Shown here: positions 26,071-35,104 of the stretch, one piece after another | Numbering within the stretch: the stretch's first letter is position 1 | How the letters are laid out: every line of letters starts with the position of its first letter | Assembly (NCBI RefSeq): GCF_022513565.1 | Contig: NZ_JAKWBE010000007.1 | Span: forward strand, 1-64,000 | Direction of reading: 5' to 3' | Length of the DNA: 64,000 nt | From: Streptomyces gilvus | GTDB taxonomy: Bacteria; Actinomycetota; Actinomycetes; Streptomycetales; Streptomycetaceae | Notes under the pieces: model-generated | Seen by the model: the letters and a program-made list of their open reading frames with translations, nothing else | The model's database searches: none | Told to the model about the DNA's origin: nothing | Translations under genes and position numbers: made by a program

Positions 26071-26101
26071 AAGCCCCGGCACCGTCCTGGTGCCGGGGCT
26101 T
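26071..26101 (+). terminator. Intrinsic terminator after the Fur-family gene
   Basis: A perfect 13-bp stem AAGCCCCGGCACC/GGTGCCGGGGCTT with a 5-base loop starts 11 bases after the stop codon. The T-tract is short, as usual in high-GC genomes. Confidence 0.85.
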
Positions 26102-26127
26102 CGTGCTGTCTACAGGCTTCCCGAATC

Positions 26128-26140
26128 TGACGGACCGTCA
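26128..26140. promoter_or_regulatory. TGACGG-A-CCGTCA palindrome before the ABC operon
   Basis: A perfect 6-1-6 palindrome 66 bp upstream of the ABC ATPase start lies in the promoter region between the Fur terminator and the operon. The size and symmetry fit a TetR/MarR/GntR-type operator. The cognate regulator is unknown. Confidence 0.5.
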
Positions 26141-26205
26141 TATCGTCGTCGGCACCCGTCCGTACGACACCCACACGTCCGTTCCGCACTCCGCAAGGAG
26201 ACACC

Positions 26206-27003
26206 GTGGGAGAGCCGTATCCACAGCCACAGCCACAGCCACAACCCGGACCGAAGCTCGAAGCCACCGGCCTGACCCGCGTCTTCGGCCGGACCCCCCG
26301 CACCGTCGACGCGCTCGGCCCCCTCGACCTGTCCGTCGCCACCGGTGAGTTCGTGTGCGTCGTCGGCCCGTCCGGCTGCGGCAAGTCCACGCTGCTGCGC
26401 ATCGCGGCGGGCCTGCTGCGCCCCAGCACGGGCGAGTTGCGCATCCGCACGACGAGCCGCCGCCCCGCGGCCATGATCTTCCAGGACTACGGCATCTACG
26501 ACTGGAAGAGCGTCCGCGCCAACGTCCGCTTCGGCCTGGACGTCCAGCGCGTCCCGCGCCGCGAGGCCGATGCCCGCACCGACAGGTGGCTCGCCCGCAT
26601 GGGCCTGGCCGACTTCGCCGACGCCTGTCCGGCGGCGCTCTCCGGCGGCATGCGCCAACGCGTGGCGATCGCCCGCGCCCTGGCGGTGGAGCCCGAACTC
26701 CTGCTCATGGACGAGCCGTTCGCCGCCCTGGACGCCCAGCTGCGCACCATCCTGCAGGACGAACTCCTGGAGCTCACCCAGGCGTTGCGGACCACGACCC
26801 TGTTCATCACGCACAGCCTGGAGGAGGCGCTCGTCCTCGGCGACCGCCTCCTGGTGATGTCCGCGCGCCCCGGCCGGATCATCGCCGAGCACCGCCCGCC
26901 GTTCCCGCGCCCGCGCACCGGAGAAGTGCGCGCCGCGCCGGAGTTCACGGCCCTGAAGAGCGAACTGTGGGACCTGCTGCGGAAGGAGGCCGCACCGGCA
27001 TGA
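26206..27003 (+). CDS. ABC transporter ATP-binding protein (NitT/TauT family)
   Basis: This 265-aa ATPase energises import with the downstream permease and binding protein. Walker A is GPSGCGKST (about 56-64), the Q-loop is IFQDYGIYDWKS, the signature is LSGGMRQRVAIARAL, Walker B is LLLMDEPFAALD and the H-loop histidine is in LFITHSLEEAL. The N-terminus carries a curious PQPQPQPQ run encoded by CAGCCA repeats. AAGGAG precedes GTG 26206. ATGA overlaps link it to both downstream genes. The substrate class is nitrate, sulfonate, taurine or thiamine-precursor-like; it cannot be narrowed further. Confidence 0.92.
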   Translation: MGEPYPQPQPQPQPGPKLEATGLTRVFGRTPRTVDALGPLDLSVATGEFVCVVGPSGCGKSTLLRIAAGLLRPSTGELRIRTTSRRPAAMIFQDYGIYDWKSVRANVRFGLDVQRVPRREADARTDRWLARMGLADFADACPAALSGGMRQRVAIARALAVEPELLLMDEPFAALDAQLRTILQDELLELTQALRTTTLFITHSLEEALVLGDRLLVMSARPGRIIAEHRPPFPRPRTGEVRAAPEFTALKSELWDLLRKEAAPA

Positions 27004-27866
27004 CGACGATCGCCCCCGGCAAGGACCCCGAGCCGGTCCTGGTCCGCCGTCCGGGCCCCGAGGAACTCCACCCGTCCCGCACCCACCGCCGCCGACGAGC
27101 CCTGGAACTCTCCCTGGCCGTGGCCGTCCCCACCGCGCTGATCCTGCTGTGGCAACTGGCCGCCGCCCAGGCGTGGATCGACCCCCGCGTCTACCCGGCC
27201 CCGTCCACCGTCCTCTCCGACGGCTGGGACCGCGCGGCGGCCGGCGACCTGTGGCCGGACGTGTGGGCGACCCTCAGACGCGTCCTGGCCGGCTATGCAA
27301 TCGGCACCGCGACGGGCTACGCGCTCGGCCTCCTGATGGGCTCGCTCTCCCTGGTCAGGGCGGCTCTGGAGCCCCTCCTCGACGCGCTCTACGTGGTCCC
27401 GAAGCTCGCCCTGCTGCCCGTCTTCCTGAACATGTTCGGCCTGGGCGAGGGCCCTCAGGTGGCGCTCGTGGCGACGACCGTCTTCTTCTTCGTCTGGATC
27501 TCCACGATGTCGGCGGTGATCGCGGTCCCGTCGGGCCACCGGGACGCGGGCCGGGTCTTCGGCGCCTCCCCCTGGCAGATGTTCCGCCACGTCCTGCTGC
27601 CCGCATCGCTCCCCTCGGTGCTGGTGGGCGCGCGGATCGCGGCGGGCGTGGCCGTGCTGGTGATCGTCGCCTCGGAACAGATCGCCGCGACGGACGGCCT
27701 CGGTCACCTGATCTTCGACTCGCGGGCGCTGTTCCAGAACGACGTGATGTTCGTGGGCATCGTCTGCGTGGCCGTCCTGGGCGTGCTGTTCTCCGAACTG
27801 GTGCGCGTGCTGGGCCGGTTGCTGACTCCGTGGGCACCGAGGGACAGAGGAAGGGGCCAGTCATGA
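27000..27866 (+). CDS. ABC transporter permease (NitT/TauT family)
   Basis: This 288-aa inner-membrane permease has about six helices and the cytoplasmic EAA loop GHRDAGRVFGASPWQMFRHVLLPASLPSVLVGAR, which contacts the ATPase. The ATG overlaps the ATPase stop and its own stop overlaps the lipoprotein start, so three proteins are made from one mRNA. The family imports nitrate, sulfonates, taurine or related compounds. Confidence 0.92.
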   Translation: MTTIAPGKDPEPVLVRRPGPEELHPSRTHRRRRALELSLAVAVPTALILLWQLAAAQAWIDPRVYPAPSTVLSDGWDRAAAGDLWPDVWATLRRVLAGYAIGTATGYALGLLMGSLSLVRAALEPLLDALYVVPKLALLPVFLNMFGLGEGPQVALVATTVFFFVWISTMSAVIAVPSGHRDAGRVFGASPWQMFRHVLLPASLPSVLVGARIAAGVAVLVIVASEQIAATDGLGHLIFDSRALFQNDVMFVGIVCVAVLGVLFSELVRVLGRLLTPWAPRDRGRGQS

Positions 27867-29014
27867 GCGGACGGACAGCCCGTGGGTACGGCGCCGCGCT
27901 GGCGGTGGCCGCGCTACTGCTGTCGGCGGCGTGCTCGGCGACACCGAAGGACGACACCGGGGCGGCCCCGGCCGCCGGCCGTACGATCCGCCCGGTCGAC
28001 GGCTGCGGCACCTCCTCCTGGACGGACCCGGCCGACCTCTCCGCCGACCGCGCACCGGCCCGCTGCGCACCGCACACCCCTGCCGCGCACCCCCTGTCCA
28101 GGACGCGAAAGCTGACGATCGCGACGGGCACCCTGAGCGCGGAGTATGTGGCACCCCTCGAAGTCGCCCTGGACAAGGGCGAGTTCAAGGCGGAGGGCCT
28201 GGACGTCACCCTCAAGGTCCTGCCCACTCCGGACGCGCTGCCCCTGCTCGCCAAGGGCGACATCGACGCGCTGTGGGCGGCTCCGGAGGCGGCCGTGATG
28301 AACGGGATCAAGGGCGGCTTCGACATCCGGTGGGTCGCCGGGAACTTCTCCCCCGACCCGAAGTCGAAGAGCGGCCTGTGGGTGCGGCTGAAGAAGGGCG
28401 AGACGGCGGCCGGGGTGAAGCTGGCCGGCCGCTCGCTGGGCACGATGATCGGCAAGGGTTCGGTGATCGCGTACCCCATGCAGAAGGCGCTGGCCGGGCA
28501 CGGAGGCGGCCTCGACAGGATCCAGTACCGCCAGCTGGGCTCGGCGGACGTGCTCACGGCCCTGCGGAACGGGGGCGTGGACTCGGCGTGGCTGCTGGAC
28601 CCGGTCTGGCGCAAGGTCGACGGCGAGCCGGGCTACGCCTTCCTGGGCGGCCAGCCGCTCGGCGAGCCCCTCGGCGGCATGCTCTACGGCCGCACGCTGC
28701 TGCGGGACGACGTGGACGCCGGGGTGGCCCTCCTGCGGGCCTACATCCGCACGGTGGACACGTACTTCGCCGCGGACTACAAACAGAACGAGACCTTCGT
28801 CACCTACCTGGCGAAGCTGCTCAAGACCGACGAGTCCGTGCTGAAGTCCACCCCGCCCCTCCGCATGGACTGGGAGATCCGCGAGGGCACCACGAACCGC
28901 CTCCAGTCCGCGTACGCCACCCAGGGCGCCACGGAGGGCTCCCCCGTCCCCGAAAACAGGGTCGTGGACCGCGCCTACTACGAGGAAGCGGTGGGCCACA
29001 CACCCGGACCGTGA
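27863..29014 (+). CDS. ABC transporter substrate-binding lipoprotein (NitT/TauT-like)
   Basis: This 383-aa binding lipoprotein has a signal peptide ending LLLSAAC (lipidated C24). An unusual cysteine-containing insert of about 60 residues follows (GCGTSSWTDPADLSADRAPARC), then the periplasmic-binding fold from about residue 82 (KLTIATGTLSAEYVAPLEVALDKGEFKAEGLDVTL). A glycine-rich anion-binding segment is not obvious. The protein resembles SsuA/TauA/NMT1 members. It closes the ABC operon; a bidirectional terminator follows at 29054. Confidence 0.88.
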   Translation: MSGRTARGYGAALAVAALLLSAACSATPKDDTGAAPAAGRTIRPVDGCGTSSWTDPADLSADRAPARCAPHTPAAHPLSRTRKLTIATGTLSAEYVAPLEVALDKGEFKAEGLDVTLKVLPTPDALPLLAKGDIDALWAAPEAAVMNGIKGGFDIRWVAGNFSPDPKSKSGLWVRLKKGETAAGVKLAGRSLGTMIGKGSVIAYPMQKALAGHGGGLDRIQYRQLGSADVLTALRNGGVDSAWLLDPVWRKVDGEPGYAFLGGQPLGEPLGGMLYGRTLLRDDVDAGVALLRAYIRTVDTYFAADYKQNETFVTYLAKLLKTDESVLKSTPPLRMDWEIREGTTNRLQSAYATQGATEGSPVPENRVVDRAYYEEAVGHTPGP

Positions 29015-29056
29015 GAAACGCCTGGCCGTGACAAACGCCTGGCTGTGAGAAACGCC
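29013..29056 (+). repeat. 17-bp tandem repeat, about 2.6 copies
   Basis: The unit GTGAGAAACGCCTGGCC is followed by GTGACAAACGCCTGGCT and a partial GTGAGAAACGCC. It starts at the stop codon of the binding protein and ends at the terminator stem. It looks like a simple slippage product. Confidence 0.7.
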
Positions 29057-29095
29057 GAGGGGCCGGAACCCATTTCTGGATTCCGGCCCCTCGGC
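29054..29095. terminator. Bidirectional terminator between the ABC operon and tRNA-fMet
   Basis: A perfect 15-bp stem GCCGAGGGGCCGGAA/TTCCGGCCCCTCGGC with a 12-base loop lies 40 bp past the ABC operon stop and 7 bp past the tRNA 3' end on the other strand. It can serve both. Confidence 0.82.
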
Positions 29096-29101
29096 CATCA
29101 G

Positions 29102-29175
29102 TAGCGGGGACAGGATTTGAACCTGCGACCTCTGGGTTATGAGCCCAGCGAGCTACCGAGCTGCTCCACCCCGCG
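29102..29175 (-). tRNA. Initiator tRNA-fMet (CAT), copy 1
   Basis: This 74-base cloverleaf reads CGCGGGG...CCCCGCTA on the minus strand. The anticodon loop CTCATAA is flanked by three G:C pairs (GGG/CCC), the hallmark of initiator tRNA. There is a mismatch at position 1:72, the T-arm is GCAGG-TTCAAAT-CCTGT, and no CCA is encoded. It is identical to the copy at 31270-31343. Terminator hairpin at 29054-29095. Confidence 0.96.
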
Positions 29176-29255
29176 TCGGTGAACGCAACACTACGTCAGC
29201 GACTCCATGGGAGGCAAATCGCTTTCGACCAGCACTCCCGTCCCGGCCGCCGGCC

Positions 29256-31064
29256 TTACGCGGACAGCTCCTCCCGCAACGCGTCCCGCAGCCGGGCCGC
29301 CCGCTCCGAGACCTCCCCCGGCCCCAGCGACACCGCCCGGTCGGCCCACCGCTGTCCCTCCGCCAGCTCGCCCCGACGCGCGTAGACGAGGGCAAGCCGC
29401 AGCGCCGCCCGCCCGTGCCCGGCGTCGGCGGCCCGCGTCCACCACACGGCGGCCTCCGGCTCGCTCCCCTCCCGGGCCAGCAGCAGCCCCAGATTGAAGG
29501 CGCCGTTGCGCGACCCGGCCTCCGCCGCCAGCCGGTACCAGCGGGCCGCCTCCACGACGTCCCCGCGTGCCGCGGCCATCATCCCGACCCGCACCTGCGC
29601 CCGCCGGTGCCCCTGGGAGGCCGCCCGCTCGTACCACTCCTCGCACTCGGTCTTCTCGTGCGCCGGCTCCCCCAGCTCGTGCGCCGGCTCCGGCGGCCGC
29701 CGGGCGTCCAGCACGGTCGCCAGCCGGTACGCGGCCTCGGCGCTGCCGCCGCCGGCCGCGCACCGCAGATGCCGCTCGGCCGCCGTCTCGTCCCCGTCGC
29801 GCAGCCGCGCGATGCCGACCTGCAGCGCCGCCTCGGTGTGCCCGGCGGCCGCGGCACGCTCGTACCACCGCAGCGCGACGACGTCCTCGCCCCGCCCGGC
29901 GTACAGGATCCCCAGGTTGAACGCGGCGTCCACGCTCCCGGCCTCGGCGGCCTTGGAGAACCACGGCTCGGCACCGGCCGTGTCCCCGCCCTGCAGCAGC
30001 AGGATGGCCAGCGCGTTCGCCGCCTCCCGGTGCCCGGCGTAGGCGGCCCGCCGGTACCACTGCTCGGCCTGCGCGGTCCGCCCCTGCTCGGCGCAGAGCA
30101 GCCCGAGGTTGTAGGCGCCGTTCACATCACCCGCGTCCATCGCGGCCCGGTACCACCGCTCGGCGGTCTGCGGCTCCCCGCGCTCGGCGTGCAGCGCCCC
30201 CAGCGCGTTGGCCGCGTTGCCGTCCCCGTCCTGCGCGGCCCTGAGCCACCACACGGCGGCGCTCTCGGTGTCCCCGGCGTCACGCAGCAGGAAGCCCAGC
30301 GCGCAGGCGGCCCGCGCCTCGCCGTCCTTGGCGGAGGTCAGATACCAGCGCCCGGCCTCCTTGAGCTCGCCGCGCTTCTCCAGGATCGCCCCGAGCTGCA
30401 GCGCGGCCCGGCGGTGTCCGCGCGCGGCGGCCTGGCGGTAGAAGCGCTCGGCCTCCTCCAGCGGCGCGACACCGCTGTCGGCCCCGCCCTCGCCCTCGTC
30501 TGTCGCTCGGCGGTCGAGCACGCGTGCCAGCCGGTACGCGGCCTCCCGGTGCCCGCGCTCGGCGGCGGCCCGCATCCACTCCTCGGCCCCGCCGTCCCCG
30601 CGGTGCTCCAGCAGGTCGGCGAGCGCGTACGCCCCGAGGGGGTGGCCCTGTTCGGCGGACTGCCGCAGCCAGTACTCGGCGGCGGGCTCGTCGCCGCGCT
30701 CGCGGTGGTGGCGCCCCAGCGCGTGGGCGGCCGCGGCGGACCCGGCGACGGCGGCGATCCGCCACCAGCCGGCCGCCTCCTCGGCATAGCCGCGCTGGTG
30801 CAGCAGGACTCCCAGGTTGTTGGCGGCGGCACGGTCGCCCGCGGCGGTGGCGGCACGCAGATGGGACTCGGCTCCGTCGAGATCACCACGGCGCAGCAGC
30901 ATGGCCCCGAGAACACTCATCGCCTCGACGTCGCCGGCCTCGGCGGAGAGCCGCTGACGCAGTTCCTCGGCAGCCTCTTCGGCAGCCTCCCCCGCGTCCC
31001 CCTGGGATGGCTGCACAAATCGCCCTGTCTCGAACAGAGTTGCCTTGTCCCCCATAACGTCCAT
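29256..31064 (-). CDS. Sel1/TPR-repeat protein
   Basis: This 602-aa protein is built almost entirely of about 14-15 Sel1-like repeats of 36-38 residues, with recurring blocks such as AAAxGHREAAYxLAxLL and GDxxxAExWYRRAAxAG. The repeats pack as an alpha-solenoid for protein-protein contact. There is no signal peptide or catalytic domain. The first ATG (31064) follows AGGTGG; an alternative ATG lies three codons later (MGDKATLFETGRF). It is bracketed by two identical tRNA-fMet genes. The partner is unknown; scaffold role inferred from the fold. Confidence 0.85.
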   Translation of the reverse strand: MDVMGDKATLFETGRFVQPSQGDAGEAAEEAAEELRQRLSAEAGDVEAMSVLGAMLLRRGDLDGAESHLRAATAAGDRAAANNLGVLLHQRGYAEEAAGWWRIAAVAGSAAAAHALGRHHRERGDEPAAEYWLRQSAEQGHPLGAYALADLLEHRGDGGAEEWMRAAAERGHREAAYRLARVLDRRATDEGEGGADSGVAPLEEAERFYRQAAARGHRRAALQLGAILEKRGELKEAGRWYLTSAKDGEARAACALGFLLRDAGDTESAAVWWLRAAQDGDGNAANALGALHAERGEPQTAERWYRAAMDAGDVNGAYNLGLLCAEQGRTAQAEQWYRRAAYAGHREAANALAILLLQGGDTAGAEPWFSKAAEAGSVDAAFNLGILYAGRGEDVVALRWYERAAAAGHTEAALQVGIARLRDGDETAAERHLRCAAGGGSAEAAYRLATVLDARRPPEPAHELGEPAHEKTECEEWYERAASQGHRRAQVRVGMMAAARGDVVEAARWYRLAAEAGSRNGAFNLGLLLAREGSEPEAAVWWTRAADAGHGRAALRLALVYARRGELAEGQRWADRAVSLGPGEVSERAARLRDALREELSA

Positions 31065-31229
31065 CGTCGCACCACCTGCAACCTGGGTACACCTGGTATA
31101 CCGCAGCCAGTGAGGTCACTTCAGCGTTTTGTCGACATGCCCACAGAGAGACAAGTCAAACACACGGCGCGCAACTCCCCGTGGCGGCACGGCGGTCCTC
31201 TCCCCCGGCACATGCGTTCGCACATCACG

Positions 31230-31260
31230 AAGGCCCGGATCCTTGGAGGATCCGGGCCTT
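31230..31260 (-). terminator. Terminator downstream of tRNA-fMet copy 2
   Basis: A perfect 13-bp stem AAGGCCCGGATCC/GGATCCGGGCCTT with a 5-base loop lies 9 bp past the 3' end of the tRNA at 31270 on the minus strand. It also insulates the Sel1 gene promoter. Confidence 0.8.
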
Positions 31261-31269
31261 CGACCGCAG

Positions 31270-31343
31270 TAGCGGGGACAGGATTTGAACCTGCGACCTC
31301 TGGGTTATGAGCCCAGCGAGCTACCGAGCTGCTCCACCCCGCG
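31270..31343 (-). tRNA. Initiator tRNA-fMet (CAT), copy 2
   Basis: The sequence is identical over all 74 bases to copy 1 at 29102-29175, with the same three G:C anticodon-stem pairs and the same orientation, 2.17 kb away. No CCA is encoded. It has its own terminator at 31230-31260. Confidence 0.96.
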
Positions 31344-31386
31344 TCGTTGTCCGGCAACCGTATCACGACGCGGGAGGGGCAGTTGA

Positions 31387-34323
31387 TCAGCCGCCGCCCG
31401 AACTGCCGCTGGGGCTGGGACTGCTGCTGGGCTTGGCACTGCTGCCGCTCTTGTTGCCGTTGCCGCTGGTCTTGTCGGCCTGGGACTGCGCTGCCTCGGC
31501 CCGCTTGAGCGCGTCCTCGAGGTCCTGCTGCGCCTTGCCGTACGCCGTCCAGTCGTTCTTCTTGAGGGCCTCCTGGCCCGCGTCGAAGGCCTTCTGGGCG
31601 TCGTTCAGGGCCTGTTGGACCGTCGGGTTGCTGGACGTCGGCGGCGGGGTGGTCGTTCCCTGGTCCGGCGGCGAGGTCGAACTCTCCGCCCCGAAGACCT
31701 TGTTGAGGGCCTCGTCCAGGGTGTTCTCGAAGGCGGTGTTGCCTCCGTAGGTCACCAGCACCTTCCGCAGCAGCGGGTACTTCAGTCCACCACCGCGTAC
31801 GTAGACCGGCTCCACGTAGAGCAGTCCTCCGTCGAGGGGCACCGTCAGCAGGTTGCCGTACTCGATGTCGGAGTCGCCGCCCTTGAGGAGTCTGATCGCG
31901 GCGGCGATGTCCTGCTCGGAGTTGAACTTGCTCTGGACCTGTTTGGGTCCGTCGACGGTCGTGCTCGTCGGCAGTTTCAGGATTCTGATCTTGCCGTAGT
32001 CACTGGTGCTGGCGTCGGCGTCGACCGCCATGAACGCGCTGAGGTTGTCCCGGCCGTTCGGTGTGAAGGTCGTCGTCAGCGAGAACGCCTGCGAGGACTG
32101 CCCGGGCATCTTCATGCTCAGGTAGTACGGCGGCACGGCGTTGCCCGACTTGTTGGTCGGGTCGTCGGGCACCTGCCACACCTCGCTGCCGGTGAGGAAG
32201 GTCTGCGCGTCCGTGACGTGGTAGCGGGTGAGCAGTTCGCGCTGGACCTTGAACAGGTCCTGCGGATAGCGGAAGTGGGCCTGCAGTTCGGGCGAGATGT
32301 CCGCCTTCGGCTTCACCGTGCCCGGGAAGGCCTTCATCCAGGTCTTCAGGACGGGGTCCTCGGTGTCCCACTGGTAGAGCTTGACCTGACCGGTGTAGGC
32401 GTCGACGGTCGCCTTCACCGAGTTGCGGATGTAGTTGACCTGGTTCTGCTGGGCCACCACCGCGCGGTTGTTGTTGGTCGCGGTCAGCGAGTCGGCGGTC
32501 GTGTCGCCCAGCGTCGTACGGGAGGCGTACGGATAGCCGTTGGTGGTCGTGTACGCGTCGACGATCCACTGGATGCGGCCGTCCACCACGGCCGGATAGG
32601 CGTCGCCGTCGATGGTCAGCCAGGGCGCCACCGCCTCGACGCGCTCCTTGGGCGTGCGGTTGTAGAGGATCCGCGAACCCTTGCCGATCGCGCCCGAGTA
32701 GAGGATCTGCGGCTCGTTGAACGCCACCGCGTAGGCGGCCCGGTTGACCGGGCTGTCGAGGTTGACCCCGCTCTTGCCCTTGTAACTGGTGGTCTTCTCG
32801 CCGCTGTCGTCGGAGTAGTCGATCTCCTTCTGGGGACCGCCGACGATCGAGTACGTGGTGGTCTTCTCGCCGTAGTAGATCTGCTGCTGGTACTTGCCCA
32901 GGTCGCCCGTGGACGGCAGATCGGACTCGGTGAAGACGGGCTGGCCGTCCTCGACCTCGGTGCCCTTGGCGGCGACCACGCCGTAGCCGTGGGTGTAGCG
33001 GAAGTGGTCGTTGATCCAGTTGTTCTTCGGGATGCCGTTGAGGTTCAGCTCCCGCAGACCGATGACGGTGTCCTGCTCCTTGCCGTCCTTGCTGTACCGG
33101 TCGACGTCCAGATTGTTCGGGAACGCGTAGTAGTTCCTGATCTGCTGGAGCTGCTGGAAGGTCGGCGAGACGATGTTCGGGTCCAGGATGCGGATGCTCG
33201 CCGCGGAGTCGACGTCGTCGCGCAGCTTGCTCTTGTCCTTGGTGGTGCTCGTCCCCGAGTACTCGGTCACCTTGGTGTCGTCGATGCCGTACGCCTCGCG
33301 GGTGGCCTTGAGGTTCTTCTGGACGTACGGCGCTTCCTTGGCCTGCTCGTTGGGCTGGACCTGGAACTTCTGCACGATCGCCGGGTACAGGCCGCCGATC
33401 AGGATCGCCGAGAGCACCATCAGCCCGAAGCCGATCACGGGCAGCTGCCAGGTGCGCCGCCACAGGGTGGCGAAGAACAGCAGCGCGCAGATGACGGCGA
33501 TGCAGAACAGGATGGTCTTCGCGGGCAGATAGGCGTTGGCGTCGACGTACCTCAGGCCGGTCCAGTTGCCGGTCGCCTTGAAGTCGCTGGACTTGACCGC
33601 GAGTCCGTACCGGTCGAGCCAGTACGCGACCGCCTTCAGCGCGACGAAGATGCCGAGCAGCACGGAGAGATGACCGGTCGCGGCGGCGGTGGCGCGCGCG
33701 CCCGGCGAGGTGATCCGCAGGCCGCCGTACAGGTAGTGCGTGAGCGCGGCGGCGATCAGCGAGAGGATCGCGGCGGCGAAGCCGAAGCCGAGCAGGAAGC
33801 GGTACCAGGGCAGGTCGAAGGCGTAGAAGGAGACGTCGAGATGGAACTGGGGGTCCTTCTGTTGGAACGGCACGCCGTTGACCCACATCAGCCAGGTCCG
33901 CCACTGACTGGAGGCGGAGGCGCCGGCGATCAGGCCGACCAGCGCGGTGATCCCGAACAGCAGCCACCTCTTGTACGGCGCGATGCCCATCCGGTAGCGG
34001 TCCAGGCTCTGCTGCTCCATGGACATGGCACTCAGCGGGGGCCGCAGCCGGTGCGCGAGCCAGATGTTGACGCCGACCGCGAGGGCCATCAGCACACCGA
34101 AGACGAAGAACAGGCCGATCTTCGTCCACAGCGTGGTGGTGAAGACGGACGAGTACCTCACCGAGCGGTACCAGAGCCAGTCCGTCCAGAAGCCCGCGAA
34201 CATGGTGAACGCCATGCCGAGCACGGCAAGCACGCCCAGTGTCATGAGCAGGGTCCGGACTCGCCGGGACGGGCGGCCCACTCTGATCCGTGGCCCCGTC
34301 GGGCCTCCGCCGCGGTCCGGCAT
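31387..34323 (-). CDS. UPF0182 family membrane protein
   Basis: This very large 978-aa protein has seven N-terminal transmembrane helices (about 20-340) and a long extracytoplasmic region (about 350-890). It ends in a glutamine/alanine-rich helical tail and Ser/Pro/Gly-rich C-terminus. Family segments such as [17 protein letters not shown] and [21 protein letters not shown] identify UPF0182, which is conserved in actinobacteria with no assigned activity. ATG 34323 (MPDRGGG) is preferred over the first ATG at 34344. It lies near the PDZ-Lon protease, as in mycobacteria (recalled synteny). Confidence 0.92.
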   Translation of the reverse strand: MPDRGGGPTGPRIRVGRPSRRVRTLLMTLGVLAVLGMAFTMFAGFWTDWLWYRSVRYSSVFTTTLWTKIGLFFVFGVLMALAVGVNIWLAHRLRPPLSAMSMEQQSLDRYRMGIAPYKRWLLFGITALVGLIAGASASSQWRTWLMWVNGVPFQQKDPQFHLDVSFYAFDLPWYRFLLGFGFAAAILSLIAAALTHYLYGGLRITSPGARATAAATGHLSVLLGIFVALKAVAYWLDRYGLAVKSSDFKATGNWTGLRYVDANAYLPAKTILFCIAVICALLFFATLWRRTWQLPVIGFGLMVLSAILIGGLYPAIVQKFQVQPNEQAKEAPYVQKNLKATREAYGIDDTKVTEYSGTSTTKDKSKLRDDVDSAASIRILDPNIVSPTFQQLQQIRNYYAFPNNLDVDRYSKDGKEQDTVIGLRELNLNGIPKNNWINDHFRYTHGYGVVAAKGTEVEDGQPVFTESDLPSTGDLGKYQQQIYYGEKTTTYSIVGGPQKEIDYSDDSGEKTTSYKGKSGVNLDSPVNRAAYAVAFNEPQILYSGAIGKGSRILYNRTPKERVEAVAPWLTIDGDAYPAVVDGRIQWIVDAYTTTNGYPYASRTTLGDTTADSLTATNNNRAVVAQQNQVNYIRNSVKATVDAYTGQVKLYQWDTEDPVLKTWMKAFPGTVKPKADISPELQAHFRYPQDLFKVQRELLTRYHVTDAQTFLTGSEVWQVPDDPTNKSGNAVPPYYLSMKMPGQSSQAFSLTTTFTPNGRDNLSAFMAVDADASTSDYGKIRILKLPTSTTVDGPKQVQSKFNSEQDIAAAIRLLKGGDSDIEYGNLLTVPLDGGLLYVEPVYVRGGGLKYPLLRKVLVTYGGNTAFENTLDEALNKVFGAESSTSPPDQGTTTPPPTSSNPTVQQALNDAQKAFDAGQEALKKNDWTAYGKAQQDLEDALKRAEAAQSQADKTSGNGNKSGSSAKPSSSPSPSGSSGGG

Positions 34324-34489
34324 CTGGAAAGCCAAGGTGCGCACCTCGAAGTCGCTGTCGGTTCGTCAGGCCCCCGCGTGTTCGTGAGCCCCTCCGTGGC
34401 CCCCCGTGATCGCGGGCCCACACCTATGCAACTTACTCACCGTTTACTCGGTTCCCGATTCCGGCCATGAACGAGGCAGGATTGTGACC

Positions 34490-35032
34490 ATGTCCAACAC
34501 CCCCATGGCAGCGAGCCCGCTCACCCGGGCCGTACTCGAGATCGACGAGTACGCCTCCGGCCTCGGCTGGGACCAGCCCGCCCGCCTCTTCGCCCTCGTA
34601 GACACCGCTCGGCTGCGGGCCGAGGAACCGGCTCTCGCCGCCCAGCTCGGCCTGGAGGACGAACAGGAGTCCTCGGGTCTCACCCCCATCGAGCAGGACG
34701 AGATCCCGGCGAACAGCCCGCTGGACGAGTTCCTCGCCACCATCGCCTGGCCCGACGCGGTGGCCGGCTGCGCGCTCACGGTGGAGCGGCTGATGCTGCC
34801 GCCGTCCGCCGAGGCGTCCGTCCCGGAGGGCATGGACGGCAAGAAGCTCACCCGCTGGGTAGCCGAGCACCCGGACCGGCAGGAGGTCCGGATGACGGTC
34901 GCGGTACTGCGCGACGGCGCCCGCGAGTCGGCCCTCAGACTGCGCGAGAAGGACGCGCCGACGGAGGTCCTGACAGGCTCCGACCTCGTGCCCGGCCTCG
35001 TCGAGGCCCTGGCGGCGACCTTCGAGGACTGA
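34490..35032 (+). CDS. PPA1309 family protein
   Basis: This 180-aa soluble protein is typical of the PPA1309 family, found in actinobacteria between the UPF0182 and PDZ-Lon genes. It begins SNTPMAASPLTRAVLEIDEYASGLGWDQPARLFALVDT and has a LDEFLATIAWPDAVAGCALTVERLMLP core. No catalytic motif is apparent and its role is unknown. ATG 34490 follows an AGG-containing stretch; a GTG two codons earlier is possible. A strong terminator follows. Confidence 0.85.
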   Translation: MSNTPMAASPLTRAVLEIDEYASGLGWDQPARLFALVDTARLRAEEPALAAQLGLEDEQESSGLTPIEQDEIPANSPLDEFLATIAWPDAVAGCALTVERLMLPPSAEASVPEGMDGKKLTRWVAEHPDRQEVRMTVAVLRDGARESALRLREKDAPTEVLTGSDLVPGLVEALAATFED

Positions 35033-35037
35033 CCTCT

Positions 35038-35096
35038 TCCGGTACGACGACGGGGCGCCCCTGCGCGTGCGAGGGCGCCCTCGTCGTCGTACCGGA
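35038..35096. terminator. Large bidirectional terminator
   Basis: TCCGGTACGACGACG-GGGCGCCC pairs with GGGCGCCC-T-CGTCGTCGTACCGGA around a 10-12 base loop, with a single bulge. The stem is more than 20 bp. It sits between convergent genes (PPA1309 protein and the PDZ-Lon protease) and can stop both. Confidence 0.88.
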
Positions 35097-35104
35097 CCCG
35101 CTGG

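Noticed and set aside
29102..29175. Elongator tRNA-Met.
   Set aside because: Three consecutive G:C pairs in the anticodon stem and the 1:72 mismatch are initiator features.
31615..34470. 951-codon plus-strand open frame.
   Set aside because: It is antisense to the UPF0182 gene, which has clear membrane helices and family motifs; the plus-strand product is Arg/Gly/Val-rich shadow sequence.
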